Position numbers and translations under genes: made by a program. Source: Myxacorys almedinensis A (lineage in GTDB: Bacteria; Cyanobacteriota; Cyanobacteriia; Leptolyngbyales; Leptolyngbyaceae). Taken from it: DNA of 64,000 bases. The stretch covers positions 124,001 through 188,000 of the forward strand of contig NZ_WVIE01000003.1 in NCBI RefSeq assembly GCF_010091945.1, given 5' to 3'. The notes below the pieces were generated by a model. It had not been told where the DNA came from, searched no databases, and saw only the letters and a program-made list of their open reading frames with translations. Shown here one piece after another: positions 56,655 through 64,000 of the stretch. Numbering within the stretch: position 1 is the stretch's first letter; each line of letters begins with the position of its first letter.

Positions 56655-57776
56655 GTGAATACCATTCCCCCTTTTGACCTTTCAGAACAGTTCAAGACCA
56701 TTGGTTCCGACATCAATCAAGCCGTTTTAGAAGTGCTTGCCTCTGGTCGCTACATCGGCGGCGCAACGGTTGAGAATTTTGAACACCAGTTTGCCACCTA
56801 CATTGGAAATTCTGAGTGTGTGACCTGCAATTCGGGCACAGATGCTCTTTATCTTGCCCTGCGATCGCTGAACATTGGGGCAGGAGATGAAGTCATCACC
56901 TCGCCATTTACCTTTATTGCTACGGCAGAAACGATCAGTGCCGTTGGCGCAACGCCGATTTTTGTGGACATTGATCCGCAGACGTTTACCTTGAATCTCG
57001 ATCAGGTTGAAACGGCGATGACTCCCAAAACCAAAGCCATTGTGCCGGTGCATCTGTTTGGGCAACCGGTAGACATGACGCGCTTGATGAGCATTGCAGC
57101 AACGCATACGATCGCCGTCATTGAGGACTGCGCCCAAGCCACCGGGGCAGAATGGTCTGGTCAAAAAGTCGGCAGCATTGGGCATATTGGCTGTTTTAGC
57201 TTCTACCCAACGAAGAATTTAGGGGCTTGTGGTGACGGGGGTGCCATTACAACCAACGATCCTGAGCTTGCCGCAACGATTAAAATGCTTCGCGACCACG
57301 GGCGACGCAGGGGTTACTATCACGAAGAACATGGCGTGAATAGTCGATTAGACGCCGTTCAAGCCGCAATTTTGCAGATCAAGCTTCGTCACCTAGATGC
57401 CTGGAACGAGCAGCGCTGCCAGATTGCCGATCGCTACCATCGGCTTCTATCCCCGCTTCCTGGCATCGTTCTGCCTCAGCAACTAGCGGGGGGGCAGTCT
57501 GTCTGGAATCAGTACACGATTCGTGTTAACGAAACCGAACCGGGTCGGCGGGACGCCATCAAAAGCGCGATCGCACAGCAAGGGGTGATCTCTATGATCT
57601 ACTATCCGTATCCCCTGCACCAACAGCCGATTTACAAGTCCCTGGGCTATCCCATCGGTCAACTGCCAGAAGTCGATCGCGCGGCGCGGGAAGTGCTCTC
57701 CTTGCCGATGTTTCCAGAGCTATCTAACGAACAACAAGACCAAGTTGTTTACAGTTTGAAAGATTCTCTGGGGTAA
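56655..57776 (+). CDS. DegT/DnrJ/EryC1/StrS family sugar aminotransferase
   Basis: This PLP-dependent enzyme of 373 residues transfers an amino group to a keto-sugar nucleotide. The PLP lysine is in FSFYPTKNLGACGDGGAI (about residue 190), with ECVTCNSGTDALYLALRSL and VPVHLFGQPVDM before it and DHGRRRGYYHEEHGVNSRLDAVQAAIL after. The start is GTG 56655 (NTIPPFDLSEQ). It should serve cell-surface or other glycan synthesis; the product sugar cannot be fixed. There are no other glycan genes next to it. A terminator follows at 57806. Confidence 0.93.
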   Translation: MNTIPPFDLSEQFKTIGSDINQAVLEVLASGRYIGGATVENFEHQFATYIGNSECVTCNSGTDALYLALRSLNIGAGDEVITSPFTFIATAETISAVGATPIFVDIDPQTFTLNLDQVETAMTPKTKAIVPVHLFGQPVDMTRLMSIAATHTIAVIEDCAQATGAEWSGQKVGSIGHIGCFSFYPTKNLGACGDGGAITTNDPELAATIKMLRDHGRRRGYYHEEHGVNSRLDAVQAAILQIKLRHLDAWNEQRCQIADRYHRLLSPLPGIVLPQQLAGGQSVWNQYTIRVNETEPGRRDAIKSAIAQQGVISMIYYPYPLHQQPIYKSLGYPIGQLPEVDRAAREVLSLPMFPELSNEQQDQVVYSLKDSLG

Positions 57777-57805
57777 CGTAGCGTCAAATTTTGCTGACGA
57801 AGAAT

Positions 57806-57846
57806 GCTCAAACCTCTCGTGCATTATCGGTTTGAGCTTTGTTTTT
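57806..57846 (+). terminator. Rho-independent terminator of the aminotransferase gene
   Basis: GCTCAAAC (57806-57813) and GTTTGAGC (57830-57837) form a perfect 8-bp stem with a 16-nt loop, followed by TTTGTTTTT. It is 30 nt past the stop at 57776. Confidence 0.85.
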
Positions 57847-58071
57847 GTGGCTCAATATTGTTCTAGAAGTTGTAGTTTTATATACTAGAATGAGATAAAA
57901 GCAACAAATAGTAATCATTCAAAAAGCAGTCGGGCATCAAGGGATTCCCTGAACTTCTGATCGCTAAACTTTTGGTTTAAAGGTAGAGATAGAAGTGGAA
58001 AGTACGGTTGCAAGGCTCAACTGCTGTTGATGGTTGTCCGCATCCTTCGTTTCAAGAGGTAAGATAAACCC

Positions 58072-59781
58072 GTGGGTCGAATTTCTTTGTCTCACCTGAG
58101 ACGCTACGACGCTACCGAAATCGCCCGATATTATGGTCTTCGTCCCTGGTGGGCAGTTTGGCGATCGCTTCGGATCATTTGGTATTTCGCTGGCTTTATT
58201 CTTGGACTCAAGCTCGACCCATGGTTCGATCGCAAAGCGCAAAACAAGCTTCGTCGTGCCGCGCAATTGCGCCAAATTTTGACCACGCTAGGACCAGCCT
58301 ACATTAAAGTTGGGCAGGCACTCTCTACGCGCCCTGACCTGATTCGGCGTGACTATCTAGACGAATTAATCAAACTGCAAGATCAGTTGCCCCCGTTTCC
58401 AAACGAGATCGCTTTCCGCATTCTTCGATCAGATTTAGACGCCGAAATTGACGAGGTTTTTGATGATTTCTCACCCAATCCCATAGCGGCGGCGAGTTTG
58501 GCGCAAGTTTACAAAGCGCGGCTCAAAACCGGTGAAGAAGTTGCGGTTAAGGTTCAGCGCCCAAATCTTCTGCCTACCCTGACGCTCGATCTGTATCTGA
58601 TGCGATGGGCGGCGGGCTGGCTAGCTCCTTGGCTACCGTTGAATTTGGGTCATGATCTGAGGCTGATTGTAGACGAATTTGGCACAAAACTTTTTGAGGA
58701 AATCGATTACCTCAATGAAGGACGCAACGCCGAAAAGTTTGCCACACATTTCCGCAACGATCCGACTGTGAAAGTTCCTAAAATCTATTGGCGGCACTGC
58801 ACCCAGCGCGTTCTGATCTTGGAGTGGATTCATGGCTTTAAGCTGACTGACACGGCGAGCATTGAGCAAGCGGGGCTAGATACCGATGCCCTCATCCGAA
58901 TTGGCGTAACGGCAGGCTTACGGCAACTGCTGGAATATGGCTTTTTCCATGCCGATCCGCACCCAGGCAACCTCTTTGCTGTGCCCGGAGAGAACGGGGG
59001 GAAAATGGCATTTATCGACTTCGGCATGATGGATCAGCTAGAAGAAGAGGCAAAGGAAACGCTAGTGGATGCCGTTGTGCATCTGATCAACAAAGATTAT
59101 GTGGATCTAGCGCACGATTTTGTCAAACTTGGGTTTTTGGCTCCGGGTACTGATATTTACCCGATTGTGCCAGCGATCGAGTCGGTGTTGGGCGACATCA
59201 TGGGCGATAGCGTTCGAGATTTTAACTTCAAAACAATTACTGATCGCTTTAGCGAGTTGATGTATGACTACCCGTTCCGAGTGCCTGCCAAGTTTGCGTT
59301 GATCATTCGATCGCTAGTTACCCAAGAAGGCTTGGCGATTACGCTCAACCCAGATTTTAGAATCGTTGAGGTGGCGTATCCTTACGTTGCTCGCCGGTTG
59401 CTGACTGGAGAATCTCCAAGATTGCGGCGTCGCTTGATTGAAGTTTTGTTCAAAGATGGTAAATTCCAGTGGCGGCGATTAGAGAATATGATTGCGATCG
59501 CACGCGCCGATGAGACCTTCGACCTCCTACCGACCGCCCAACTTGGCTTGCAGTATTTGCTTTCTGATGAAGGAAAATATCTCCGACGGCAGCTACTCTT
59601 AGCGCTTACCGAAGACGATCGCCTCCATACCGAAGAAGTTCAACAATTGTGGAATCTGATCAAAGACGAGATTCAACCTGCCCGGATCTTTAACGCTGCC
59701 CTAGGCGCGATCGCAGACTTTTCGACCGCTCGCGCTGCCGCCTTTATGCCGTCAGTGGTCTCTCTTACCGACTTTAGATAA
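58072..59781 (+). CDS. AarF/ABC1/UbiB-type protein kinase-like protein
   Basis: This 569-residue protein is in the ABC1 (ADCK/UbiB) atypical kinase family, linked to quinone and lipid metabolism. Features are the KxGQ motif (YIKVGQALSTRPDLI), Ala-rich loop PIAAASLAQVYKARL with the Lys in EVAVKVQRP, ExD (EIDYLNEGRNAEKF), HADPHPGNLF and DFG-like FIDFGMMDQL. The C-terminus has no clear membrane helix, so peripheral membrane attachment is likely. Start is GTG 58072 (MGRISLSHLRRYDATEIARYYG), which keeps the conserved N-terminus. Its exact substrate is not known. Confidence 0.93.
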   Translation: MGRISLSHLRRYDATEIARYYGLRPWWAVWRSLRIIWYFAGFILGLKLDPWFDRKAQNKLRRAAQLRQILTTLGPAYIKVGQALSTRPDLIRRDYLDELIKLQDQLPPFPNEIAFRILRSDLDAEIDEVFDDFSPNPIAAASLAQVYKARLKTGEEVAVKVQRPNLLPTLTLDLYLMRWAAGWLAPWLPLNLGHDLRLIVDEFGTKLFEEIDYLNEGRNAEKFATHFRNDPTVKVPKIYWRHCTQRVLILEWIHGFKLTDTASIEQAGLDTDALIRIGVTAGLRQLLEYGFFHADPHPGNLFAVPGENGGKMAFIDFGMMDQLEEEAKETLVDAVVHLINKDYVDLAHDFVKLGFLAPGTDIYPIVPAIESVLGDIMGDSVRDFNFKTITDRFSELMYDYPFRVPAKFALIIRSLVTQEGLAITLNPDFRIVEVAYPYVARRLLTGESPRLRRRLIEVLFKDGKFQWRRLENMIAIARADETFDLLPTAQLGLQYLLSDEGKYLRRQLLLALTEDDRLHTEEVQQLWNLIKDEIQPARIFNAALGAIADFSTARAAAFMPSVVSLTDFR

Positions 59782-59790
59782 CCTTTCCTA

Positions 59791-59820
59791 CACTCTAGTA
59801 GTAAGAACAATCTAGGAGTG
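59791..59820 (+). promoter_or_regulatory. Hairpin that covers the ribosome site of the 26-residue ORF
   Basis: CACTCTAG (59791-59798) can pair with CTAGGAGTG (59812-59820), with one bulged G, around a 13-nt loop. The right arm holds AGGAG, the likely ribosome-binding site of the small ORF at 59825. This could mask translation initiation, or it may simply be chance. Confidence 0.45.
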
Positions 59821-59824
59821 AGCC

Positions 59825-59905
59825 ATGCCACTGACCAATGATGAAGGATTGACGGTAGGATTGAGTATGACAAAAAGTAACGGGTTTCCCGTGTCTGCCC
59901 TTTAG
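59825..59905 (+). CDS. Possible 26-residue small protein or leader peptide
   Basis: ATG 59825 with a strong AGGAG ribosome site at 59814-59818 opens a 26-residue frame (MPLTNDEGLTVGLSMTKSNG... ending FPVSAL) that stops 16 nt before the next gene (GTG 59922). It has no transmembrane stretch. Near its end an ACGGG-TTT-CCCGT hairpin occurs. It may be a leader peptide for the downstream membrane protein gene or a real small protein. No family is recognised, and the frame is too short for composition evidence. Confidence 0.4.
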   Translation: MPLTNDEGLTVGLSMTKSNGFPVSAL

Positions 59906-59921
59906 CCCCTCAAGACGAACT

Positions 59922-60296
59922 GTGAACTACTTTTTCCCTCAGCCCCCCTATCTTCTCCTATGTGCAGGTCTGCTTGCGAGTCTTGCGTCTGGGCTTGCGT
60001 TTCAGGCAGTCTTAACGCAATCTGTGCAAGATTGGTCTAAAAATCGTTCGACTCGTAGTTTGGCAAATATGCGCGGGTTTAACCTTTTCTTACCCTTTTT
60101 GGGAATGGCAGGCGGCTCTTGTTTCTTTTTGGCATCTGGTGTTGAGATTTTTGGGTTTCCAACCAGGCTCGCCTATGCGATCGCAGTGCCGATGACGGCG
60201 TTTGTCAGTTGGCTGGTGTGGTCGCAATTGGGCAAAATTCTAGTTCAGCTAGAAGAAGGGGGGTCTGCGGCCCTAGATCTCGATTCGTTTCGATGA
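59922..60296 (+). CDS. Small three-helix membrane protein of unknown function
   Basis: This 124-residue protein with a GTG start has three predicted helices: residues about 9-31 (YLLLCAGLLASLASGLAF), 54-77 (NLFLPFLGMAGGSCFFLASGV) and 80-101 (TRLAYAIAVPMTAFVSWLVWSQ), then a short acidic tail. It has no signal motif or catalytic residues. It lies 140 nt after the ABC1 kinase gene, with a hairpin and small ORF between, so it may be expressed separately. Function is not recognised. Confidence 0.75.
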   Translation: MNYFFPQPPYLLLCAGLLASLASGLAFQAVLTQSVQDWSKNRSTRSLANMRGFNLFLPFLGMAGGSCFFLASGVEIFGFPTRLAYAIAVPMTAFVSWLVWSQLGKILVQLEEGGSAALDLDSFR

Positions 60297-60342
60297 CAGC
60301 GTTTGCAAAGTTGGTCACGCCTATTTTCCTGATCAACGGCTT

Positions 60343-61236
60343 TTATCGACTACGCAGGCGTTGAAGTTGCTGTTGCGTTTTCGTTGCCCACTGCGAATTG
60401 CCTTGAGCCGAATATAGGTTGCCAGCGTAGGCGAGAACTCGTTGGGCTTCCTGGACGTTTCCTTTTCGGACAAACGCTAGACCTGCGGCATAATAAGCGT
60501 TGGCAAATTTTGGATTGGCTTGAGTCGCTTGTCGAAAGGCAGAAAGCGCGCCTTCTAAATCGCCCTGAGTGTAGAGAATTGATCCCAAACTATAGTGAGC
60601 GTCTGCATAGCTCGAATTGCGCCCAATCGCTTGTTTGAATGCCACGATCGCATCGTTCGTTTTGCCTTGGCGCTGATAGACTAACCCTAAATGATAGAGG
60701 GGTTCTGAGGCATTGGCGCTCAGTTTTGAGGCATTTTGAAACGCTGCGATCGCGCCCGGCAGATTGCCTTCTCGCCCCAACAGCAAGCCGAGATTGTAGT
60801 GAGACAGTCCTAATTTTGGATCGAGTTCTAGCGATCGTTGCAAATAGTCTTTGGCTTGCTGTAAATTACTTCCTTCTAATAGCGCGGCTCCCAAATTTGC
60901 ATAAGCTAGGGCAAAATTTGGACTCGATTGGGTGGCTAGATAAAACGCATCGGCAGAGCCTTGAAGTTGTCCTTGCTGGCGAAGTGCTAGCCCTAAATTG
61001 TAATGGGCGGCGGTTAAGCGTGGATTGACACGAGCGGCTTCGCGGAAGACTGCGATCGCATCACTCAATCGCCTTTGCTGAACGAACTGCAAGCCTTGAA
61101 TTACCAATTCTTCACCCGATTTTCTTGAGGTTTGTGCCATCAATCTAGATTGAGAAGGCAACAGGCTAGGACTGAAGGAGAGCAACCCGCTCACAATTAG
61201 CAGAGTTAGAGGTTTCAGAAACAACTGAACAGACAT
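60343..61236 (-). CDS. Secreted/periplasmic TPR repeat protein
   Basis: This 297-residue protein starts with a signal peptide (MSVQLFLKPLTLLIVSGLLSFSPSLL). About seven tetratricopeptide repeats follow, with typical A-x2-N/Y-L-G spacing (TAAHYNLGLALRQQGQLQGSADAFYLATQSSPNFALAYANLGAALLEGS...). TPR proteins give protein-protein contact surfaces in complexes. The repeats span nearly all of the mature part, and there is no enzymatic domain. Its start is ATG 61236. It is convergent with the small membrane protein. The partner is unknown. Confidence 0.9.
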   Translation of the reverse strand: MSVQLFLKPLTLLIVSGLLSFSPSLLPSQSRLMAQTSRKSGEELVIQGLQFVQQRRLSDAIAVFREAARVNPRLTAAHYNLGLALRQQGQLQGSADAFYLATQSSPNFALAYANLGAALLEGSNLQQAKDYLQRSLELDPKLGLSHYNLGLLLGREGNLPGAIAAFQNASKLSANASEPLYHLGLVYQRQGKTNDAIVAFKQAIGRNSSYADAHYSLGSILYTQGDLEGALSAFRQATQANPKFANAYYAAGLAFVRKGNVQEAQRVLAYAGNLYSAQGNSQWATKTQQQLQRLRSR

Positions 61237-61374
61237 AAAAACTTACACGCAAAGAGTGAAAGTGCGACTTGCAAAGGATACGCAGCCAATCATAACAGCA
61301 GAAGATCGCTTAACCCACATGAGCGAATCATAATAGAAAAATAGAATTTCAGAAACACAACCCAGACCAACGCT

Positions 61375-61502
61375 ATGGCTCTTGTTTCCACAGAGTATAA
61401 ACATATTCAAATCGACGAAAATAACGTTCCTAAGCAAGGCGTGCTGAGGCGGAAGAATCTCCACTTATAGCTAGATTGCAGCAGCAAGGATTGCTCAGAT
61501 GA
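61375..61502 (+). pseudogene. Decayed DUF433 antitoxin
   Basis: ATG 61375 begins MALVSTEYKHIQIDENNVP, the N-terminus of DUF433 antitoxins (usually about 75-110 residues). The rest is broken: another frame gives the C-terminal tail AEESPLIARLQQQGLLR, ending in TGA at 61500-61502, so a central piece is lost and the frame has shifted. The ATGA overlap with the toxin remnant (61499-61502) is still present, which marks the original operon layout. Confidence 0.72.
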
Positions 61503-61655
61503 GCGTTGCCTTTTATCTCTGAATGAACACGTTCATCGAGCGATCGCAACCGAATTACGCCGTCGTGGGGTTGATGTATTAACGGTTCCAGAAGAAAGAC
61601 AGCAAGGATTGTCAGGATAACCGTCTATCATGAACGACGATTGCAAGATTAGGCG
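61499..61655 (+). pseudogene. Decayed DUF5615 PIN-like toxin
   Basis: ATG 61499 begins MSVAFYL and hits a stop, but after a shift of frame the text continues as NEHVHRAIATELRRRGVDVLTVPEERQQG, the start of DUF5615 PIN-like toxins (usual form YLDEHVHRAI). The catalytic-type Asp of DEH is lost here. A further shift gives SDNRLS and TIARLG, which fits the next family segment. At least two frameshifts and a stop make it non-functional; it ends just before the WD40 gene. Confidence 0.72.
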
Positions 61656-61663
61656 TTAGTCAG

Positions 61664-64000
61664 TTAGTCAGAAGGCGCGATCGCACCCAATCGTTGCATG
61701 GCAGTTAATTGAGCCATCGTCAGACCAACCGCTCCGGTGAGATTCAATCCTTCGTAAGGACGGGGAACCCGTAGCGTTTGGATTAGAGTCGCCCGATGTA
61801 AAGGAATGCTATTTTGCTGATCTGGCAGTTGCCACAGCTTAATGGTTTCATCTTGACTACAACTGGCGAGAACTCGCCCCTCCGAGCCATAGCAGAGTTC
61901 CCGAATCCAGCGAGAATGTCCGCCGAATTGTGCAGTGTAGGTGGCAGGGGTCTCTGTCCAATTCCAAAAGCGAATCGTGGCATCAACGCCGCTACTGACA
62001 AGAATAGGGCGCAGTGGGTCAAAGGCTAGGGTGAGAACGGGTACGGCTTGGGCTTGGAGGGTCTGAGCGCATCGCCCGTTTGCTAAATCCCACAGCTTAA
62101 TCACGCCATCTGCGCTACCGCTTGCTAGGGTTTTCCCATCGGGGCTAAATGCTGCACAGCGAACCCAACTGCGATGATCGGCGAGAACTTTGATGCAGCG
62201 TCCGGTAGATAATTCCCACAGGCGAATCGTTGTGTCTTGGCTGCCACTGGCTAAGGTTTGCCCATCTGGACTCAGCGCGATCGCCCATACACCGCTGCGA
62301 TGTCCCTCCAAAATCTGGCGACACTGAGTCGTCGGGATATCCCAGATCCGCAGTGTCCCATCAAGGCTGCCACTGATGAGCGTTTGTTTATCTTGGCTAA
62401 ACACGACTGAAAGGACGGCATCACTGTGACCGTACAGCGTAGAGAGCAGTTTGCCAGTCTGAGCGTGCCACAGCCGGACGGTGCGATCTTCGCTGCCACT
62501 CGCTAGCAGATCACGGTGAGGACTAAACGCCACTGACCACACCCAGCTTTCGTGTCCTCGCAGGATTTTTTGAGGCGACTGAGGCTCTTTTGACTCAGAA
62601 GCATCCCAGGCAGGGAGATGCTGAAGCGACCAGAGGCGGATCTGACCGTCCTGATGTCCACTGGCTAACTGCCGAGTGTCAGGACTCAACGCAATCCCCC
62701 AGACGCCGTTACTGTGTCCTCGAAAGGTCTTGATGCAGCGATGGCTATGACCTTCCCACAAGCGCACGGACTGATCTTCACTGGCGCTGGCAAGTACCTG
62801 GGTGGCTGGGCAGATCGCGATCGCAGAAATCCAGCTTTGGTGTCCCTTCAGCACGCGCAGACATTCGCCCGTATAGTAGTTCCAAACCCGAAGGCGATGG
62901 TCATCACAGCCAGTGACTAAGGTTTTGCCGTCCCTCGCAAAGGTGACAGCGCGAATCTGGTGAGGATGAGCCGCGATCGTAGCCTGACAGTGCCCAGACT
63001 CGACCTGCCACAGTTTGACGGTGCGATCGCGGCTACTGCTGGCTAACCAACGACCCTCCGGACTAAACGCCACCGAGAACACCCAGCCCGTGTGCGCCTT
63101 GAGAATCTTGAGGCACGTTCCACTTTGAACATCCCACAGCCGCACGGTGCGATCGAAACTGCCGCTTGCCAAAAGATATCCAGCGTTAGGAGACGGCGGC
63201 TGAGTCACGGCTGGATACCGATGAGGCGCAAAGGCAATCGATCGCACCTCACAATCATGCCCCTTGAGGACATGCACCAGTTTTTGGGTTTTGATCTCCC
63301 AAATGCGAATCAGCCGATCTTCGCTGCCGCTTGCTAACAGCCGACCATCCGGACTAAACGCTAGGGAAAACACGCGATCGGCATAGCCTTCAAACGTGTG
63401 CAAGCACTCTCCGGTTTGCACATCCCACAGGGCGACGGTGCGATTGGCGCTACTCGCTAGCCAGCGACCATCCGGGCTAAACGCCACCGACCATACCCAA
63501 CCCGCTTCCATGCGGCAGCTAAACAAGGGCTTCCCATCGATCACCTGCCGCACATGAATCTCGTGGTTGATATCTCCTGTTGCCAGGAGTTTGCCGTCCA
63601 GACTGAATGCGATCGCGAGAATTTGGCTAAAGGACTCCTTAAACGCCGTTTTTGAGACATCCGCTTGGCTGAGGTTGACGTGATGCAACACCGCTCCTCG
63701 CAAATCGGCTTGCCAGAGCGGGAGTTGAGAGAAGTCCCATCCGGTCAAGTCCACCTGAAGCTGAAGCAGCAGATTGAGCAGATTGCCACTGAGATAGCCC
63801 ACCTGCGTTTTGGGCTGTTCTCGAAATGCCTCCAAAGCCCGCCGCACTCCGGTTGTGAAATCCGCTAAACCTTGCTGGCTCAAGCATTGATCGACAATGG
63901 GCTGAAGCAGAAGGCGACGCTGCCAACCGCGAAGGTAGTCTGGGGCGTCTGCCTTTAAGAGGGCATGGGAGCGCAAGAGGTGAATGTGGGGATCTGCCTG
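61664..64000 (-). CDS. WD40 repeat protein with pentapeptide-like linker (partial, runs off window)
   Basis: The reading frame is open to the window end (64000), so the real start is outside. The first Met at 63976 is preceded by in-frame residues QADPHIHLL, so it is internal. The piece (779 codons) has an N-terminal helical part (SHALLKADAPDYLRGWQRRLLLQPIV), a pentapeptide-like stretch (DFSQLPLWQADLRGAVLHHVNLSQADV), and about 14 WD40 repeats, enough for two seven-bladed propellers. It ends RPYEGLNLTGAVGLTMAQLTAMQRLGAIAPSD, a tail I associate with cyanobacterial NB-ARC/STAND WD40 proteins. The missing N-terminus may hold such a nucleotide-binding domain. Its role is probably signalling or scaffolding. 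Confidence 0.9.
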   Translation of the reverse strand, partial: QADPHIHLLRSHALLKADAPDYLRGWQRRLLLQPIVDQCLSQQGLADFTTGVRRALEAFREQPKTQVGYLSGNLLNLLLQLQVDLTGWDFSQLPLWQADLRGAVLHHVNLSQADVSKTAFKESFSQILAIAFSLDGKLLATGDINHEIHVRQVIDGKPLFSCRMEAGWVWSVAFSPDGRWLASSANRTVALWDVQTGECLHTFEGYADRVFSLAFSPDGRLLASGSEDRLIRIWEIKTQKLVHVLKGHDCEVRSIAFAPHRYPAVTQPPSPNAGYLLASGSFDRTVRLWDVQSGTCLKILKAHTGWVFSVAFSPEGRWLASSSRDRTVKLWQVESGHCQATIAAHPHQIRAVTFARDGKTLVTGCDDHRLRVWNYYTGECLRVLKGHQSWISAIAICPATQVLASASEDQSVRLWEGHSHRCIKTFRGHSNGVWGIALSPDTRQLASGHQDGQIRLWSLQHLPAWDASESKEPQSPQKILRGHESWVWSVAFSPHRDLLASGSEDRTVRLWHAQTGKLLSTLYGHSDAVLSVVFSQDKQTLISGSLDGTLRIWDIPTTQCRQILEGHRSGVWAIALSPDGQTLASGSQDTTIRLWELSTGRCIKVLADHRSWVRCAAFSPDGKTLASGSADGVIKLWDLANGRCAQTLQAQAVPVLTLAFDPLRPILVSSGVDATIRFWNWTETPATYTAQFGGHSRWIRELCYGSEGRVLASCSQDETIKLWQLPDQQNSIPLHRATLIQTLRVPRPYEGLNLTGAVGLTMAQLTAMQRLGAIAPSD

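Noticed and set aside
1-64000. Search for CRISPR arrays, rRNA and tRNA genes
   Set aside because: No regularly spaced direct repeats were seen, and no cloverleaf-like segment or rRNA core motif was found in the intergenic stretches read by eye.

Overview
This 64 kb window comes from a cyanobacterium, most likely a filamentous one. The octamer GCGATCGC (HIP1) and its core recur throughout. The RNA polymerase beta-prime subunit is split into rpoC1 and rpoC2. There is a SufR-type suf regulator, a ferrochelatase with a C-terminal chlorophyll-binding-like helix, a ferredoxin-thioredoxin reductase subunit, a DUF1830 protein, and a hetZ-patU pair, which is typical of filamentous lineages. No rRNA, tRNA, CRISPR array or prophage was recognised. 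The window is essentially chromosomal housekeeping DNA with small decayed mobile remnants.

Layout. 0-4 kb: iron-sulfur assembly locus, with ftrC-sufB-(retropepsin-like protease)-sufC on the minus strand and sufR plus a small gene on the plus strand. Two perfect CAAC-N6-GTTG operators lie in the divergent gap. 4-9.3 kb: a P-type Ca-like ATPase, an unknown P-loop ATPase and a YegS-like lipid kinase. 9.4-16 kb: a cytosolic beta-propeller/transglutaminase-like protein, an IS1-family remnant, two small unknown genes, a GT21-like glycosyltransferase and a TgpA-like membrane protein whose transglutaminase fold lacks Cys and His. 15.8-18.5 kb: patU and hetZ, overlapping, with a divergent unknown gene. 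19-25.5 kb: DUF1830, DAHP synthase, glutathione S-transferase, DUF389, argJ and a methyltransferase. 25.6-31 kb: lone tyrosine integrase, hemH, glutamate dehydrogenase, FkbM methyltransferase. 31-38 kb: a 1435-residue RTX 5'-nucleotidase/choice-of-anchor I exoprotein and a three-gene osmoprotectant ABC transporter. 38-42 kb: MASE1-GAF histidine kinase and a membrane alpha/beta hydrolase. 42.4-53.5 kb: the rpsT-tatD-rpoB-rpoC1-rpoC2 cluster, ended by a clear terminator. 53.7-60.3 kb: hisD, a universal stress protein, an orphan FetB-like permease, a sugar aminotransferase, an ABC1/UbiB kinase, a possible 26-residue ORF behind a hairpin-masked ribosome site, and a small membrane protein. 60.3-64 kb: a TPR protein, a decayed DUF433/DUF5615 toxin-antitoxin pair and a 14-repeat WD40 protein running off the window.

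The most informative observations are: the SufR operators placed so that ftrC becomes the first gene of the suf operon; the retropepsin-like gene set 6 nt behind sufB; the catalytically dead TgpA-like protein; hetZ-patU with a divergent partner; hairpins in gaps between convergent genes; and the toxin-antitoxin remnant, which still shows its original ATGA overlap. I did not find a system that I can call wholly new.
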